From the NCBI GenBank assembly GCA_025934695.1, contig JAICWS010000002.1, positions 372,001 to 436,000 on the forward strand: a DNA stretch of 64,000 nt, in the 5' to 3' direction. This document shows, piece after piece, positions 53,190 to 61,499 of this stretch; within the stretch, counting starts at the first letter, position 1, and every line of letters begins with the position of its first letter. The stretch comes from Alphaproteobacteria bacterium. Its GTDB lineage: Bacteria; Pseudomonadota; Alphaproteobacteria; Micavibrionales; UBA2020. The translations under genes were made by a program, and so were the position numbers. The notes under the pieces are model-generated. The model saw nothing but the letters and a program-made list of their open reading frames with translations, was not told where the DNA came from and ran no database searches.

Positions 53190-54644
53190 ATGGTTCTTAT
53201 TTTATGGCTGCTCGCCGTGCAGGGCATCATGGGTGTTTTCGATCTTGTCTATCACCACGAAATGACCGAAAAGCTGACCTGGAAACCGGCGGCTGCGCGC
53301 GAAATGTATCTGCACGGGCTACGCAATGGGCTTTATGCTGTCATTTTCGCCTCGCTCGGCTGGCTGCACTGGCATGGCTGGCTGATGTGGGTTTTCGCCG
53401 GCATTCTGCTCGCCGAAATCACCATCACGCTGACGGACTTCGTCGTCGAGGACATGACGCGCCGCCTGCCCGCGACCGAGCGCGTGACGCATACTGTGCT
53501 TGCCATCAATTATGGCGCGACCATCGGCCTGTTGCTGCCGCAGCTTGGCGATTGGGCGCGCCAGCCGGCGGGTTTCGCGCCCGTCTATTACGGCTTCCTG
53601 TCCTGGGTGATGGGCATTTACGCGCTGGGCGTGCTGGTCTGGTTCTTCCGCGACTTCCTGCGCTCCTATCGGCTCAACCGCATGGCGCGGCAGGGCGACA
53701 CCATTATGATCGACAAATCGCTGGCCGGGAAATCCGTGCTGGTGACGGGCGGCACCGGCTTTATCGGCCGCGCCCTGTGCCGTGATCTGATCGCCTCGGG
53801 CGCCAAGGTGACGGTGTTGACGCGCGATATCGCCAAAGCCGCCGAAAGGATCAGCGGACGCGTAACGCTGATCGACGGGCTCGACCGGATGGATGAGGAC
53901 GATCATTTCGACATCGTCATCAATCTCGCGGGAGAACCCGTGGCCCAACGCTGGACGAAAAAGACCATGACCCGCATCGTGGACAGCCGCGTCGATATCA
54001 CACAGGCGCTTGTTCATTTCATGTCGCGCATGGAATGCAAGCCCTATGTCTTCATCAGCGGCTCTGCCATCGGCGTCTATGGATTTGACGAGGGCGAAAC
54101 CTTCACCGAGCGCAGCGCGCCGACGCGGCGGAACCCGCACAGCGCCTTCGCGCGCAACTGCTGCAGCGCCTGGGAAGACGTCGCCTGGCAGGCGCAGGAG
54201 TTCGGCGTGCGCACAGTCTTGTTGCGCATCGGCATGGTACTGGAGAAAGACGGCGGCCCCTTGTCGGAACTGCTGTTCCCCTTCGACTTCTGCCTGGGCG
54301 GGCCCATCGGCAGCGGCCGGCAATGGTTCTCGTGGATCCACCGCGACGATATTATCGGCCTCATTTTCCATGCCATCCGCCGCCCGGATGTGTCGGGCCC
54401 GCTCAATGCGACCGCGCCGCTGCCCGTCACGAACGGCGAATTTTCGAAGCAGCTCGGCCGCGCGATGAAACGCCCGTCCTTTTTGCCGCTGCCGGCCTTC
54501 CTATTGCGCCTGATCTTCGGTGACATGGCCGACGGCGTCATGCTGAACGGGCAGAAGGTCATGCCGGCAAAGGCGGGGCTGACGGGCTATGCTTTCCGCT
54601 ATCCGGATATCCAGTCGGCGCTCGGCGCGATCTTTGCAGTCTAG
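53190..54644 (+). CDS. Membrane domain fused to TIGR01777-type epimerase
   Basis: The 484-residue protein joins an N-terminal part with about four membrane segments (residues 1-165) to a C-terminal NAD(P)-binding SDR domain that starts SVLVTGGTGFIGRALC near residue 187 and contains NLAGEPVAQRWTKK, FISGSAIGVYG and WIHRDDIIGLI, the pattern of YfcH/TIGR01777 proteins. The usual catalytic Tyr is in IGVYG. It probably modifies a membrane-linked or lipid substrate. AAGGAG lies seven bases before ATG 53190; an ATG at 53184 is too close to it. Confidence 0.85.
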   Translation: MVLILWLLAVQGIMGVFDLVYHHEMTEKLTWKPAAAREMYLHGLRNGLYAVIFASLGWLHWHGWLMWVFAGILLAEITITLTDFVVEDMTRRLPATERVTHTVLAINYGATIGLLLPQLGDWARQPAGFAPVYYGFLSWVMGIYALGVLVWFFRDFLRSYRLNRMARQGDTIMIDKSLAGKSVLVTGGTGFIGRALCRDLIASGAKVTVLTRDIAKAAERISGRVTLIDGLDRMDEDDHFDIVINLAGEPVAQRWTKKTMTRIVDSRVDITQALVHFMSRMECKPYVFISGSAIGVYGFDEGETFTERSAPTRRNPHSAFARNCCSAWEDVAWQAQEFGVRTVLLRIGMVLEKDGGPLSELLFPFDFCLGGPIGSGRQWFSWIHRDDIIGLIFHAIRRPDVSGPLNATAPLPVTNGEFSKQLGRAMKRPSFLPLPAFLLRLIFGDMADGVMLNGQKVMPAKAGLTGYAFRYPDIQSALGAIFAV

Positions 54645-54663
54645 ACAGTTGCGCCACCTCGGC

Positions 54664-54692
54664 GCTCTCCTCCCCAAGAGGGTGAGGAGAGC
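54664..54692 (+). terminator. Hairpin after the DUF4166-epimerase operon
   Basis: A perfect nine-base stem GCTCTCCTC / GAGGAGAGC with an 11-base loop lies 20 bases beyond the stop. No T-run follows directly, so termination is only likely. Confidence 0.45.
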
Positions 54693-54816
54693 GAACCTCC
54701 GCCAGTGTGGTCGAACTTTTTGCGTCTTTTCAGCCTCTTGCAATCCCCATTGCCCAAAGCATATCCATTATGGTAACACTCTAATCCTCAACACAAGCAT
54801 AAGAGAGGCCATTCGC

Positions 54817-55698
54817 ATGACCGACGATCTCAAGCCCTGGGGACCGGAAGAAAGACAGGCCTGGCGCGACCGCCAGACGATCCAGCGTTCCTACCAGGAC
54901 GATGTCGTCACGCGCATCAAGGCGCTGCCGAAGGGCGAGTTCGACGTCGAACAGTACGGCGCGCTCTCACATGATCCGGAACGTTATCCGCTCTTCTGCG
55001 TGAAATCGAAAGACTGGAACGCCGATGCGCCCGTCGTCGTCGTCACCGGCGGCGTGCACGGTTATGAAGACTCCGGCGTCACCGGCTGCCTGCGCTTCAT
55101 GGAAGAAGAAGCGCCGGCCTATCACGGCAAGGTGAATTTCGTCTTCTTCCCCTGCGTCAGCCCCTTCGCCTATGAAATTAACCACCGCTGGAACGCCAAG
55201 GCCGACGACCCGAACCGCCATTTCCACGACAAGGGCACGGCGGAAGAAGCGCAATTGCTCATGGCCAAGGTGAAATCTCTGAAACTGCATTTCAACGCCG
55301 CCGTCGACCTGCATGAAACGAACAACCGCGATATCGGCCTCACCATCGAGCGCCGCGCGCGTGACGGCCAGAGGGTCGAGCCCGGCGACGATTACATCCC
55401 CGAAGGCTATTACCTCGTCCTGCCCTCCAGGGCCGACCTGCCGCTCGCCCACAAGGTGATCGAGGAAGTGCGCAAGGTCACGCCCATCTGCGCGGACAAG
55501 GAAATCCTGGGCTACCCGGCCGAAAACGGCATCATCGTCCTCGACGACCTCAAGACCCTGTGCCAGGACTTCATGCGCCAGTACGCCGACGTCGGCATGA
55601 CGACCGAAATCTATCCCGAAAAATGCAGTCGTGACGAATGCGAACGCGCCCAGATCGCGACGATCCGCACCGCGGTGAAATGGACGATGGGGAAGTAA
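54817..55698 (+). CDS. Zinc carboxypeptidase-like deacylase (M14 / AstE-ASPA family)
   Basis: The 293-residue protein has TGGVHGYEDSG (zinc ligands His81 and Glu84) and AAVDLHETNN (third ligand His166), plus TTEIYPEK near the C terminus, which could supply the catalytic Glu. The layout fits the succinylglutamate desuccinylase/aspartoacylase-like M14 branch, enzymes that remove acyl groups from amino acids or trim peptides. No signal peptide is present, so it is cytoplasmic. The substrate is not evident. Confidence 0.82.
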   Translation: MTDDLKPWGPEERQAWRDRQTIQRSYQDDVVTRIKALPKGEFDVEQYGALSHDPERYPLFCVKSKDWNADAPVVVVTGGVHGYEDSGVTGCLRFMEEEAPAYHGKVNFVFFPCVSPFAYEINHRWNAKADDPNRHFHDKGTAEEAQLLMAKVKSLKLHFNAAVDLHETNNRDIGLTIERRARDGQRVEPGDDYIPEGYYLVLPSRADLPLAHKVIEEVRKVTPICADKEILGYPAENGIIVLDDLKTLCQDFMRQYADVGMTTEIYPEKCSRDECERAQIATIRTAVKWTMGK

Positions 55699-55847
55699 TC
55701 CGGACGCAAGCGCTTATTCCGCGATTCCATCAGGATATGGCGCGAATTGCGGAAAATGAATTTCATTCTTTAACGTTTCTTTAGCAGTGGCTACGCTAGT
55801 ATCCAGTGAGCCTGCCGCAATTTTTTTAATTATTTGTTCGAAAAAAT

Positions 55848-57722
55848 ATGCCCAAACAATCCAACCTCATCATTATCCTGCTGGCCATCATTGCGGCCGG
55901 CGTCATCGGCTGCCTTGTCCTGCTGCTAAAGGGCGGAATGCCGCTCCAGACTAGCCCCACGCCGCAGGCGGCGCAGGTGAGCGCTCCCGCCAAGGATACC
56001 ATCGTCGAGGGCATTAACGCCCGGGTCGCGCAGCTTGTCGGCAAACCGCGCACCATCGAACTCACCTCCGAAAAGGCCGTCCGGGCGCGCAACGCCATCA
56101 AGCAGGGCGATTTCGCGACGGCGGGAAAAATAATCTCGGACGTCCTGGCTCAGAGCAAGATGGAGAATTGGCATTTCTATCCCTTCAATATTTTCATGCC
56201 GGCTGTCGATGATCCAAATGACCCGGCTTTCACCAAGCAGCTGGATGACTGGGTGTCGCGCGAGCCGGCAAGCGCCATTCCCCGTCTGGCGCGCGCGCGC
56301 AATCTGCTCGACATTGGCTGGGCCAAGCGCGGCGAGCGCACGGCCGATAAAACCCAAGATCAGGATTTCATGCTCTTCGACCGGTATTTGAACGCCGCAG
56401 TGGCGGACATCGACGAGGCGATCCGGCTGGATCCGAAAGATCCCTATGCCTTCTGGCTCAAGCTCAGGATACTCACGGGCGACGGCAATACCCCCGAAGC
56501 CGCGGCGGCATTTCAGCAGGCAATCGCGGCCTTTCCCGATTATTACTCCGTTTATGAAACGCGCCTCGATAATCTTGTGCCCAAGTGGGGTGGCTCCATC
56601 GATGAAATGTACGATTTCGTCGACAAATATGCCGCTTCGGCGCCGCAGTATTCACCGATGAAAATCCTCTACCTCGACTTGTATAACCAGCTGATCGATA
56701 CCGCGCGGTTCGCTTGCAGCGAAATCGGGGGCGAAGCCTGGAAGGGCTGTTATGTCGCGACGATGGGCAGGCTTGAGCGGCCCGCCCTCGACAAGGGTAT
56801 CCGCGAGGCGCTCGACCTGTACAAGCATGTCGATGATTACCAGTACAACAAAATGCTGGAAGAAAACCTTATCTCCGTGGAAGGGTCCGCGCCGATCGAC
56901 AATCATGCGGCGGCCATCCTGCAGATGGCGGCTGAAAAAACGGGGAGCGACAACCAGATGATCGAAACGAACCCCGGCCATAACAACTATGTCATGGATT
57001 TCCTCACGGCGCTCGAATGGCAGAACAAGGGCGACTATGACGATTCAGAAAAGAAATACAAGGAGACCTTGCAGGATATCGCCTCGGCCCCATTCCCTGG
57101 GGAAGAAGAAAAAGACCAGACACTTGCGCACATATACGGGGATTTCGCCGCGCTCTATATGTCGAAAGCGCAATACGTCGACGCCATCGTCTATCAGAGC
57201 GCGGCGGAAGCCTTAAGCGGCGGCACCGGCTATTCCCACCTTGTCTGCTATAACTATTATCTGCTCACCGATTATCCGGCGGCGATCAACGAATGCACGA
57301 AGGTGATCGACAAGACGAACGAGATGGAAGCGCGGTACTGGCGGGGCATGTCGTATCTGCGCATGGGCAACAAGGAAGCGGCGGAGAAGGATTTGGGCGC
57401 CGTCGCGGATTCGGACTGGCAGGGCCGGATACGCTCCAGCGCGGCAATCCAGCTGACGGTCCTCTATGGCGAGCGCAAGGATCTCGCGGGCGAGCTGGCG
57501 TTCATGGACAAGCACGCCTATCTTTTCGATGAAAAGGGCCAGGCCAAGGACGATCTTGCGGTCGCGTTCAACAACCGCTGCTGGGTCTATATGCAGCAGG
57601 GAGAATTGCAGAAGGCGCTGGATGATTGCAATACGTCGCTGCGGTATGGCAACGTTCCCGACGCCATCATCAAGCGCAAGCAATTGATCGAGCGCCTCGG
57701 CGCCCATGAAAAGGGCATATAG
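55848..57722 (+). CDS. Membrane-anchored TPR-repeat protein
   Basis: The 624-residue protein has an N-terminal membrane anchor (LIIILLAIIAAGVIGCLVLLL) and then helical repeats for most of its length. TPR-like units are clear around AVADIDEAIRLDPKDPYAFWLKLRIL, at TDYPAAINECTKVIDKTNEMEARYWRGM and at QQGELQKALDDCNTSLRYG. It should face the periplasm and hold partner proteins. It stands alone, with no neighbour that suggests the complex. Confidence 0.8.
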   Translation: MPKQSNLIIILLAIIAAGVIGCLVLLLKGGMPLQTSPTPQAAQVSAPAKDTIVEGINARVAQLVGKPRTIELTSEKAVRARNAIKQGDFATAGKIISDVLAQSKMENWHFYPFNIFMPAVDDPNDPAFTKQLDDWVSREPASAIPRLARARNLLDIGWAKRGERTADKTQDQDFMLFDRYLNAAVADIDEAIRLDPKDPYAFWLKLRILTGDGNTPEAAAAFQQAIAAFPDYYSVYETRLDNLVPKWGGSIDEMYDFVDKYAASAPQYSPMKILYLDLYNQLIDTARFACSEIGGEAWKGCYVATMGRLERPALDKGIREALDLYKHVDDYQYNKMLEENLISVEGSAPIDNHAAAILQMAAEKTGSDNQMIETNPGHNNYVMDFLTALEWQNKGDYDDSEKKYKETLQDIASAPFPGEEEKDQTLAHIYGDFAALYMSKAQYVDAIVYQSAAEALSGGTGYSHLVCYNYYLLTDYPAAINECTKVIDKTNEMEARYWRGMSYLRMGNKEAAEKDLGAVADSDWQGRIRSSAAIQLTVLYGERKDLAGELAFMDKHAYLFDEKGQAKDDLAVAFNNRCWVYMQQGELQKALDDCNTSLRYGNVPDAIIKRKQLIERLGAHEKGI

Positions 57723-57857
57723 GCGCCGGTGGCGCATTAATATGTTCTTAACCAGCCTTTCGAAAAAAGTCCTCCCGTAAGCCTTTCCTCTTCTGGGCCG
57801 TTTCATCTGTATACGCCCTCAACTGAACATCCGGGGATTTTCAGAGGAGTTGAAATC

Positions 57858-58313
57858 ATGGGGAAATTTGCTTTAGCCGCCGCCATTGCTTTAATCGCCT
57901 TAACCGTAGGGTTCGAGGGGGCAGAGGCGCTGGCGGCGCAGGTACGTTCGGCGCTGCCGCCGCCGGGTTTTCACCCGCCGATGCCTGGCATGGGCGGCGG
58001 GCAGGGCGGTTTCCATCCGCCGCTGCAAATGTCGGGAACGCAAGGCCAGCAGGGTTCCAACCCGCAGTGCCAGAATGGCCAGATGAGCGGCGGTGCAAGT
58101 ACATCGACGCCGGTTGCGCCGACGCCGGTGTCGACAGCGGGCGCATCCACCGGCACATCGACCAGTACAGCGGCAGGCTCAAGCTCTGCGTCTGCTTCGT
58201 CCGGCAACAACGGCAACAGTTGTGGCACAGCTCATAGCATCGCGCACACGGGCGGCCATGACAACGGCTGCGGCAACAACTATCAGAACAACGGCACGGG
58301 CAACGGAGGATAA
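57858..58313 (+). CDS. Secreted low-complexity Ser/Gly/Asn-rich protein
   Basis: The 151-residue protein has a signal peptide (LAAAIALIALTVG...EALA), a Pro/Gly/His stretch (PPPGFHPPMPGMGGGQGG), a Ser/Thr/Ala-rich middle and an Asn/Gly-rich end with four cysteines in all. It is probably unstructured in the periplasm or outside the cell. AGAGGAG lies before the ATG, which supports expression. No family is recognised. Confidence 0.65.
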   Translation: MGKFALAAAIALIALTVGFEGAEALAAQVRSALPPPGFHPPMPGMGGGQGGFHPPLQMSGTQGQQGSNPQCQNGQMSGGASTSTPVAPTPVSTAGASTGTSTSTAAGSSSASASSGNNGNSCGTAHSIAHTGGHDNGCGNNYQNNGTGNGG

Positions 58314-58410
58314 AAATTTCAAACCGATTCCGCGCGAGTTCTCCTTGCGCGGTTGACTACCCCCTGAAGACCGGCCACCGCCACCTGCCCGTGACGGCGG
58401 CCGGATTTTT

Positions 58411-58595
58411 CTCCTCCCCATTGGGGGAGGAAGGGGCCCATCCGGAGCATGGAAAGGTGAGGGAACTTCGTGCAACAACAGCTTCATCAGGTTCATGTCA
58501 CATGCGTTGCACCAAGTACCCTCACCTTCCGTCGCACGCATGCTTTGCATGCGCATATAAAGCGACGGGCCCCTTCCTCTCCCAAAGGAGAGGAG
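58411..58595. repeat. Long inverted repeat in the 58314-58716 gap
   Basis: Arms of the form CTCCTCCCC...GGGGGAGGAAGGGGCCC and GGGCCCCTTCCTCTCC...GGAGAGGAG, with inner GGTGAGGG / CCCTCACC repeats, fold back over about 185 bases. It belongs to the family seen at 785 and 2051. I see no gene in the gap. Confidence 0.7.
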
Positions 58596-58716
58596 AAGGG
58601 CGCGCGACGTCCCCCTCGTGTCCGCATCAAAAAAGCCGAACGCCCGAAGGGAATTTCTCCCCTCCAGGCGCGGCGCTTGTGACTCCCTCTCCTCAAAAGG
58701 GTTCTGGACTAAAACT

Positions 58717-60357
58717 TTATTTAACGACCGTCAGCTTCGGCGCGGGCTTGGGCAGCTTCAGCGACGGCTCTACCTTCGGGATCAGGGGCACCAGGGGCGC
58801 TTCCGCCGTGTGCGGCTTGTCGTCCGCGCGCCACTTGCCGTTCTTCACCGTGATGATCGCCCGCTTGCCGTTCGGGTAGGTGATGACGTGGCTGTGGCTC
58901 CAGCTACTCGGTCCCTTGTTGTACTCCATGTCGAGTTTGCCTGAGACGCCTGCGGTATAGACGCCGTCGATGATGCCGGCGGTGTGGGTGTGGCCCGTGT
59001 TCGCCTTGGTGGCGAGCTGGGTGAAGCCTTTGGGCGAGCCGCGTGCCCCGTTCGGGCCCGAGTGGCCGTGCAGCGCGCATTCGATGCCTTGGCCGTCTTC
59101 GGAGTTCTTGCCGATGATGAAGCTGTCGTTTTCGCGCAGGAACACCGCGTTGGGAAGATCCGCCGCGCGGCGCACTGCCCACTCGAAGATATTCGCGTCG
59201 CCCTGGCCGCTTTCGATTTGCTTGTAGCGTTCGGCGGAAGCTTCGTGCCAGAAGCGCGCGTTCTCGGGGTCGAAGCGGACGTCCTGCTCCTTCAGCCAGC
59301 GGTCGAAAGCCTCGTCGTGGTTGCTCTCGACGATGATGTCCTGGCGCCCCTTTTGCTCGTGGCGTTTCAGCCAGGCGGCGACGGTGCCGAAGCCTCCCTC
59401 GACGGTATTGCCTTTCTGCTTCTGCTCGGCCCAGAAGAACGGATCCTTCATGTTGTGGTGGTTGCGGGCGGTGAAGTCCATGATGTCCTGCAGGAAGGAA
59501 TATTTGGGCTTCAGCGTTTCCATGATGCCGCCCTTGCCGAAGGTCACGCTGTCCTGCACGGGGTCGGTCTTCTCGACGTGGATGTCGCCCAGCGTGATCG
59601 CCTCGATCGGCTGGTTGCGCTCGATCTTGCCGTCGGGCAGGTACTTGTTCGTCAGGTCCTGGAACATGCCCGAATTGTCGGCCGCGAGCTGGCGGACGAA
59701 AGCGTGGCCGTTTTCGTCGACCTCGACCACCAGCGCACCGTAGTTATGATGGAATTCGGCGTTCTGGCCGGCCTTCTTCTGGATGTAGTTGCGCTCGGTC
59801 ACAGCGCCCGTGGTGTAGAGGAAGCGCGCATTGTCTTCGCCCAATCCGGGAAGCGACTTCATCGCTACGCGCGGGTTCGGCACGACGCCCGACTTGCCCT
59901 GGAAGTAGTTGTCAAAGCCGGACAGCGGGTTCGAGGCCGTGGGGCTGATGTCGAGTTCGCCGCCGAAGACCAGGTCCTTGCCGATCTGCATCGGCTTGTC
60001 GCAGATGTATTTCGACAGTTTCGGGTCGTACCAAAGCTCGCCGTCCTTCTGACCGCTGTTGTCGAAGCCGCCCTTGTTATAGGTGAAGCGGCTGACAAGC
60101 AGCTCCGCGCCATTGTCCTTGCAGTAGCTCTCGAGCGCTTTGAGGAAGCCGGCGTTCACTTCGGTATTGTTCTGCGCGGCGGTGAGAACATAGCGCTTGC
60201 CGGGCAGAAGCGTCCGCTTGGCGTTGGGCGCCAGGATTTCGCCGGCGGAAACCGGCTTGGCGGCCTTTTTATTGAATTCTGCTTTGAGCTTCACGCTAGG
60301 CTTGAGAACAGCTTCCGTCTCGTTTGCGTGATGACCAGACGACGTACCTTTTTTCAT
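58717..60357 (-). CDS. Metallophosphoesterase resembling phage T5 A1 protein
   Basis: The 546-residue protein has the two-metal phosphoesterase ligands in order: LGDIHVEKTD (Asp258, His260), ESNHDEAFDRWL (Asn346, His347), LHGHSGPNGARGS (His430, His432) and TGHTHTAG (His456, His458). The GPNGARGS stretch and the N-terminal 250-residue region match my memory of the A1 pre-early proteins of T5-like phages, which drive host DNA degradation. Homology should be checked. A strong AGGAGG precedes the ATG. No other phage gene adjoins it, so it may be a captured gene. Confidence 0.75.
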   Translation of the reverse strand: MKKGTSSGHHANETEAVLKPSVKLKAEFNKKAAKPVSAGEILAPNAKRTLLPGKRYVLTAAQNNTEVNAGFLKALESYCKDNGAELLVSRFTYNKGGFDNSGQKDGELWYDPKLSKYICDKPMQIGKDLVFGGELDISPTASNPLSGFDNYFQGKSGVVPNPRVAMKSLPGLGEDNARFLYTTGAVTERNYIQKKAGQNAEFHHNYGALVVEVDENGHAFVRQLAADNSGMFQDLTNKYLPDGKIERNQPIEAITLGDIHVEKTDPVQDSVTFGKGGIMETLKPKYSFLQDIMDFTARNHHNMKDPFFWAEQKQKGNTVEGGFGTVAAWLKRHEQKGRQDIIVESNHDEAFDRWLKEQDVRFDPENARFWHEASAERYKQIESGQGDANIFEWAVRRAADLPNAVFLRENDSFIIGKNSEDGQGIECALHGHSGPNGARGSPKGFTQLATKANTGHTHTAGIIDGVYTAGVSGKLDMEYNKGPSSWSHSHVITYPNGKRAIITVKNGKWRADDKPHTAEAPLVPLIPKVEPSLKLPKPAPKLTVVK

Positions 60358-60899
60358 CAGGAGTGCCTCCTATCGAAGGTAAAGTCATGAAATTTACAAC
60401 CGTAATGCCGTTCACACCCTTGGTTCATAAACTTGATCTGGTGCTCCTTTCCTGGCGATTCGCCGTTTTTGTTTTCTGCGTTGCTTGCAACTTAAGAGTA
60501 TTAATTTATGGCAAAATTGTCGTGGCGATCCGTGTGTTTTATTGCGCAAAAACGGGGAATTTTGTAATTTTGCACCGAATTCATGAGCGAAATCCTGCCA
60601 TTACAAGGGACACCCAAAAGGCGAAATTATTTCCGTATAATTTCCATAGAACTAGTAGGAATTGTTCGCAGCTGCGGCGAAACCGATTATGCGCTTGCGC
60701 GAGTCGCGCCTGCGCATGCAGTAAAATGCTTTAATCGCAGGGTTTTAAGGCGGTTTTGCAATCGCTGAAAAGTTGCTTTCCGACTCCGGCGATTTTACCG
60801 CCGCGCTTTCCGCGCATTTTGGAACAGGCGAATTGTTTTTTAAACATTAAGGCGTACTCTGGTTCATGTACGGGTCAGATTTTCTTGGGGAGGGCCTTT
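60358..60899. other. AT-rich intergenic region
   Basis: This 540-base gap between divergent genes is clearly richer in A and T than its surroundings. I see no reading frame with a ribosome site and no long repeat. It probably holds the promoters of the A1-like and CheX-like genes, but no consensus stands out. Confidence 0.5.
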
Positions 60900-61400
60900 A
60901 TGAAGAAAATCGCCGACATCGCGGGCCGCAACGAGCTTGCCGAAGTCGTCAGCGAGGCCGTCGTCGAAACCTTCACACGCATGTTCGGGCAGGACCTCGC
61001 CGCGGGCGCGGCCAAGGAAACCCCGGGCATGAATCTGCCCAACGAAGTTGTCCTTACCTACGTCAAGCTGTCGCACAACAACGAAGATTTCGCCTTCTGC
61101 TTCAAGTTCGACACGCAGCTGCTGCTCCGCGCGGCGGAGAAGATCTTTTCGCCCGAATACATCCGCGACAATCCTGTCATTCCCGACATTGCCTGCGAGA
61201 TTGCGAACATCGTGGGCGGCAAGGTGAAAGTTTTCTTGAAGAACGAAGGCTATTTCACCGACATGGGCTTTCCCTTCCTCGCCACCAGCGAAGAGGCCGC
61301 GTCTCTCATCGACCGCCGGTCCGTGCCCATGCATTTCTTCTTCACCGAAGGCGGCAGCAAGCCCGGCGTCGGCGTCGCGGTGGATTTCATCGTCAGCTAA
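60900..61400 (+). CDS. CheX-like chemotaxis phosphatase domain protein
   Basis: The 166-residue single-domain protein shows the CheX/CheC-type fold: an N-terminal helix (ELAEVVSEAVVETFTRMFG), a strand pair (EVVLTYVKLSHNNEDFAFCFKF) and the helix PDIACEIANIVGGKVKVFL, where the E-x2-N motif of the phosphatase is EIAN. Such proteins dephosphorylate CheY-like regulators or act as regulatory adaptors. GGGGAGGG lies before ATG 60900; the longer frame has no site. No chemotaxis operon is near. Confidence 0.8.
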   Translation: MKKIADIAGRNELAEVVSEAVVETFTRMFGQDLAAGAAKETPGMNLPNEVVLTYVKLSHNNEDFAFCFKFDTQLLLRAAEKIFSPEYIRDNPVIPDIACEIANIVGGKVKVFLKNEGYFTDMGFPFLATSEEAASLIDRRSVPMHFFFTEGGSKPGVGVAVDFIVS

Positions 61401-61410
61401 AAATTCTACT

Positions 61411-61485
61411 GTCATCCCGAGCGCAGCGAGGGATCCTTTCTCTTTCCGCAATCGGGAAAGATTCCTCGCTGCGCTCGGAATGACA
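61411..61485. repeat. Paired palindromes (GCGCAGCGAG family)
   Basis: GTCATCCCGAGCGCAGCGAGGGATC and its inverted copy ATTCCTCGCTGCGCTCGGAATGAC lie between convergent genes, a third sequence family of paired palindromes. Confidence 0.8.
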
Positions 61486-61499
61486 TAAAATAAGGGCTA

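Noticed and set aside
58391-58879. A 162-codon frame in the repeat block
   Set aside because: It is built largely from the inverted repeat and overlaps the end of the A1-like gene.
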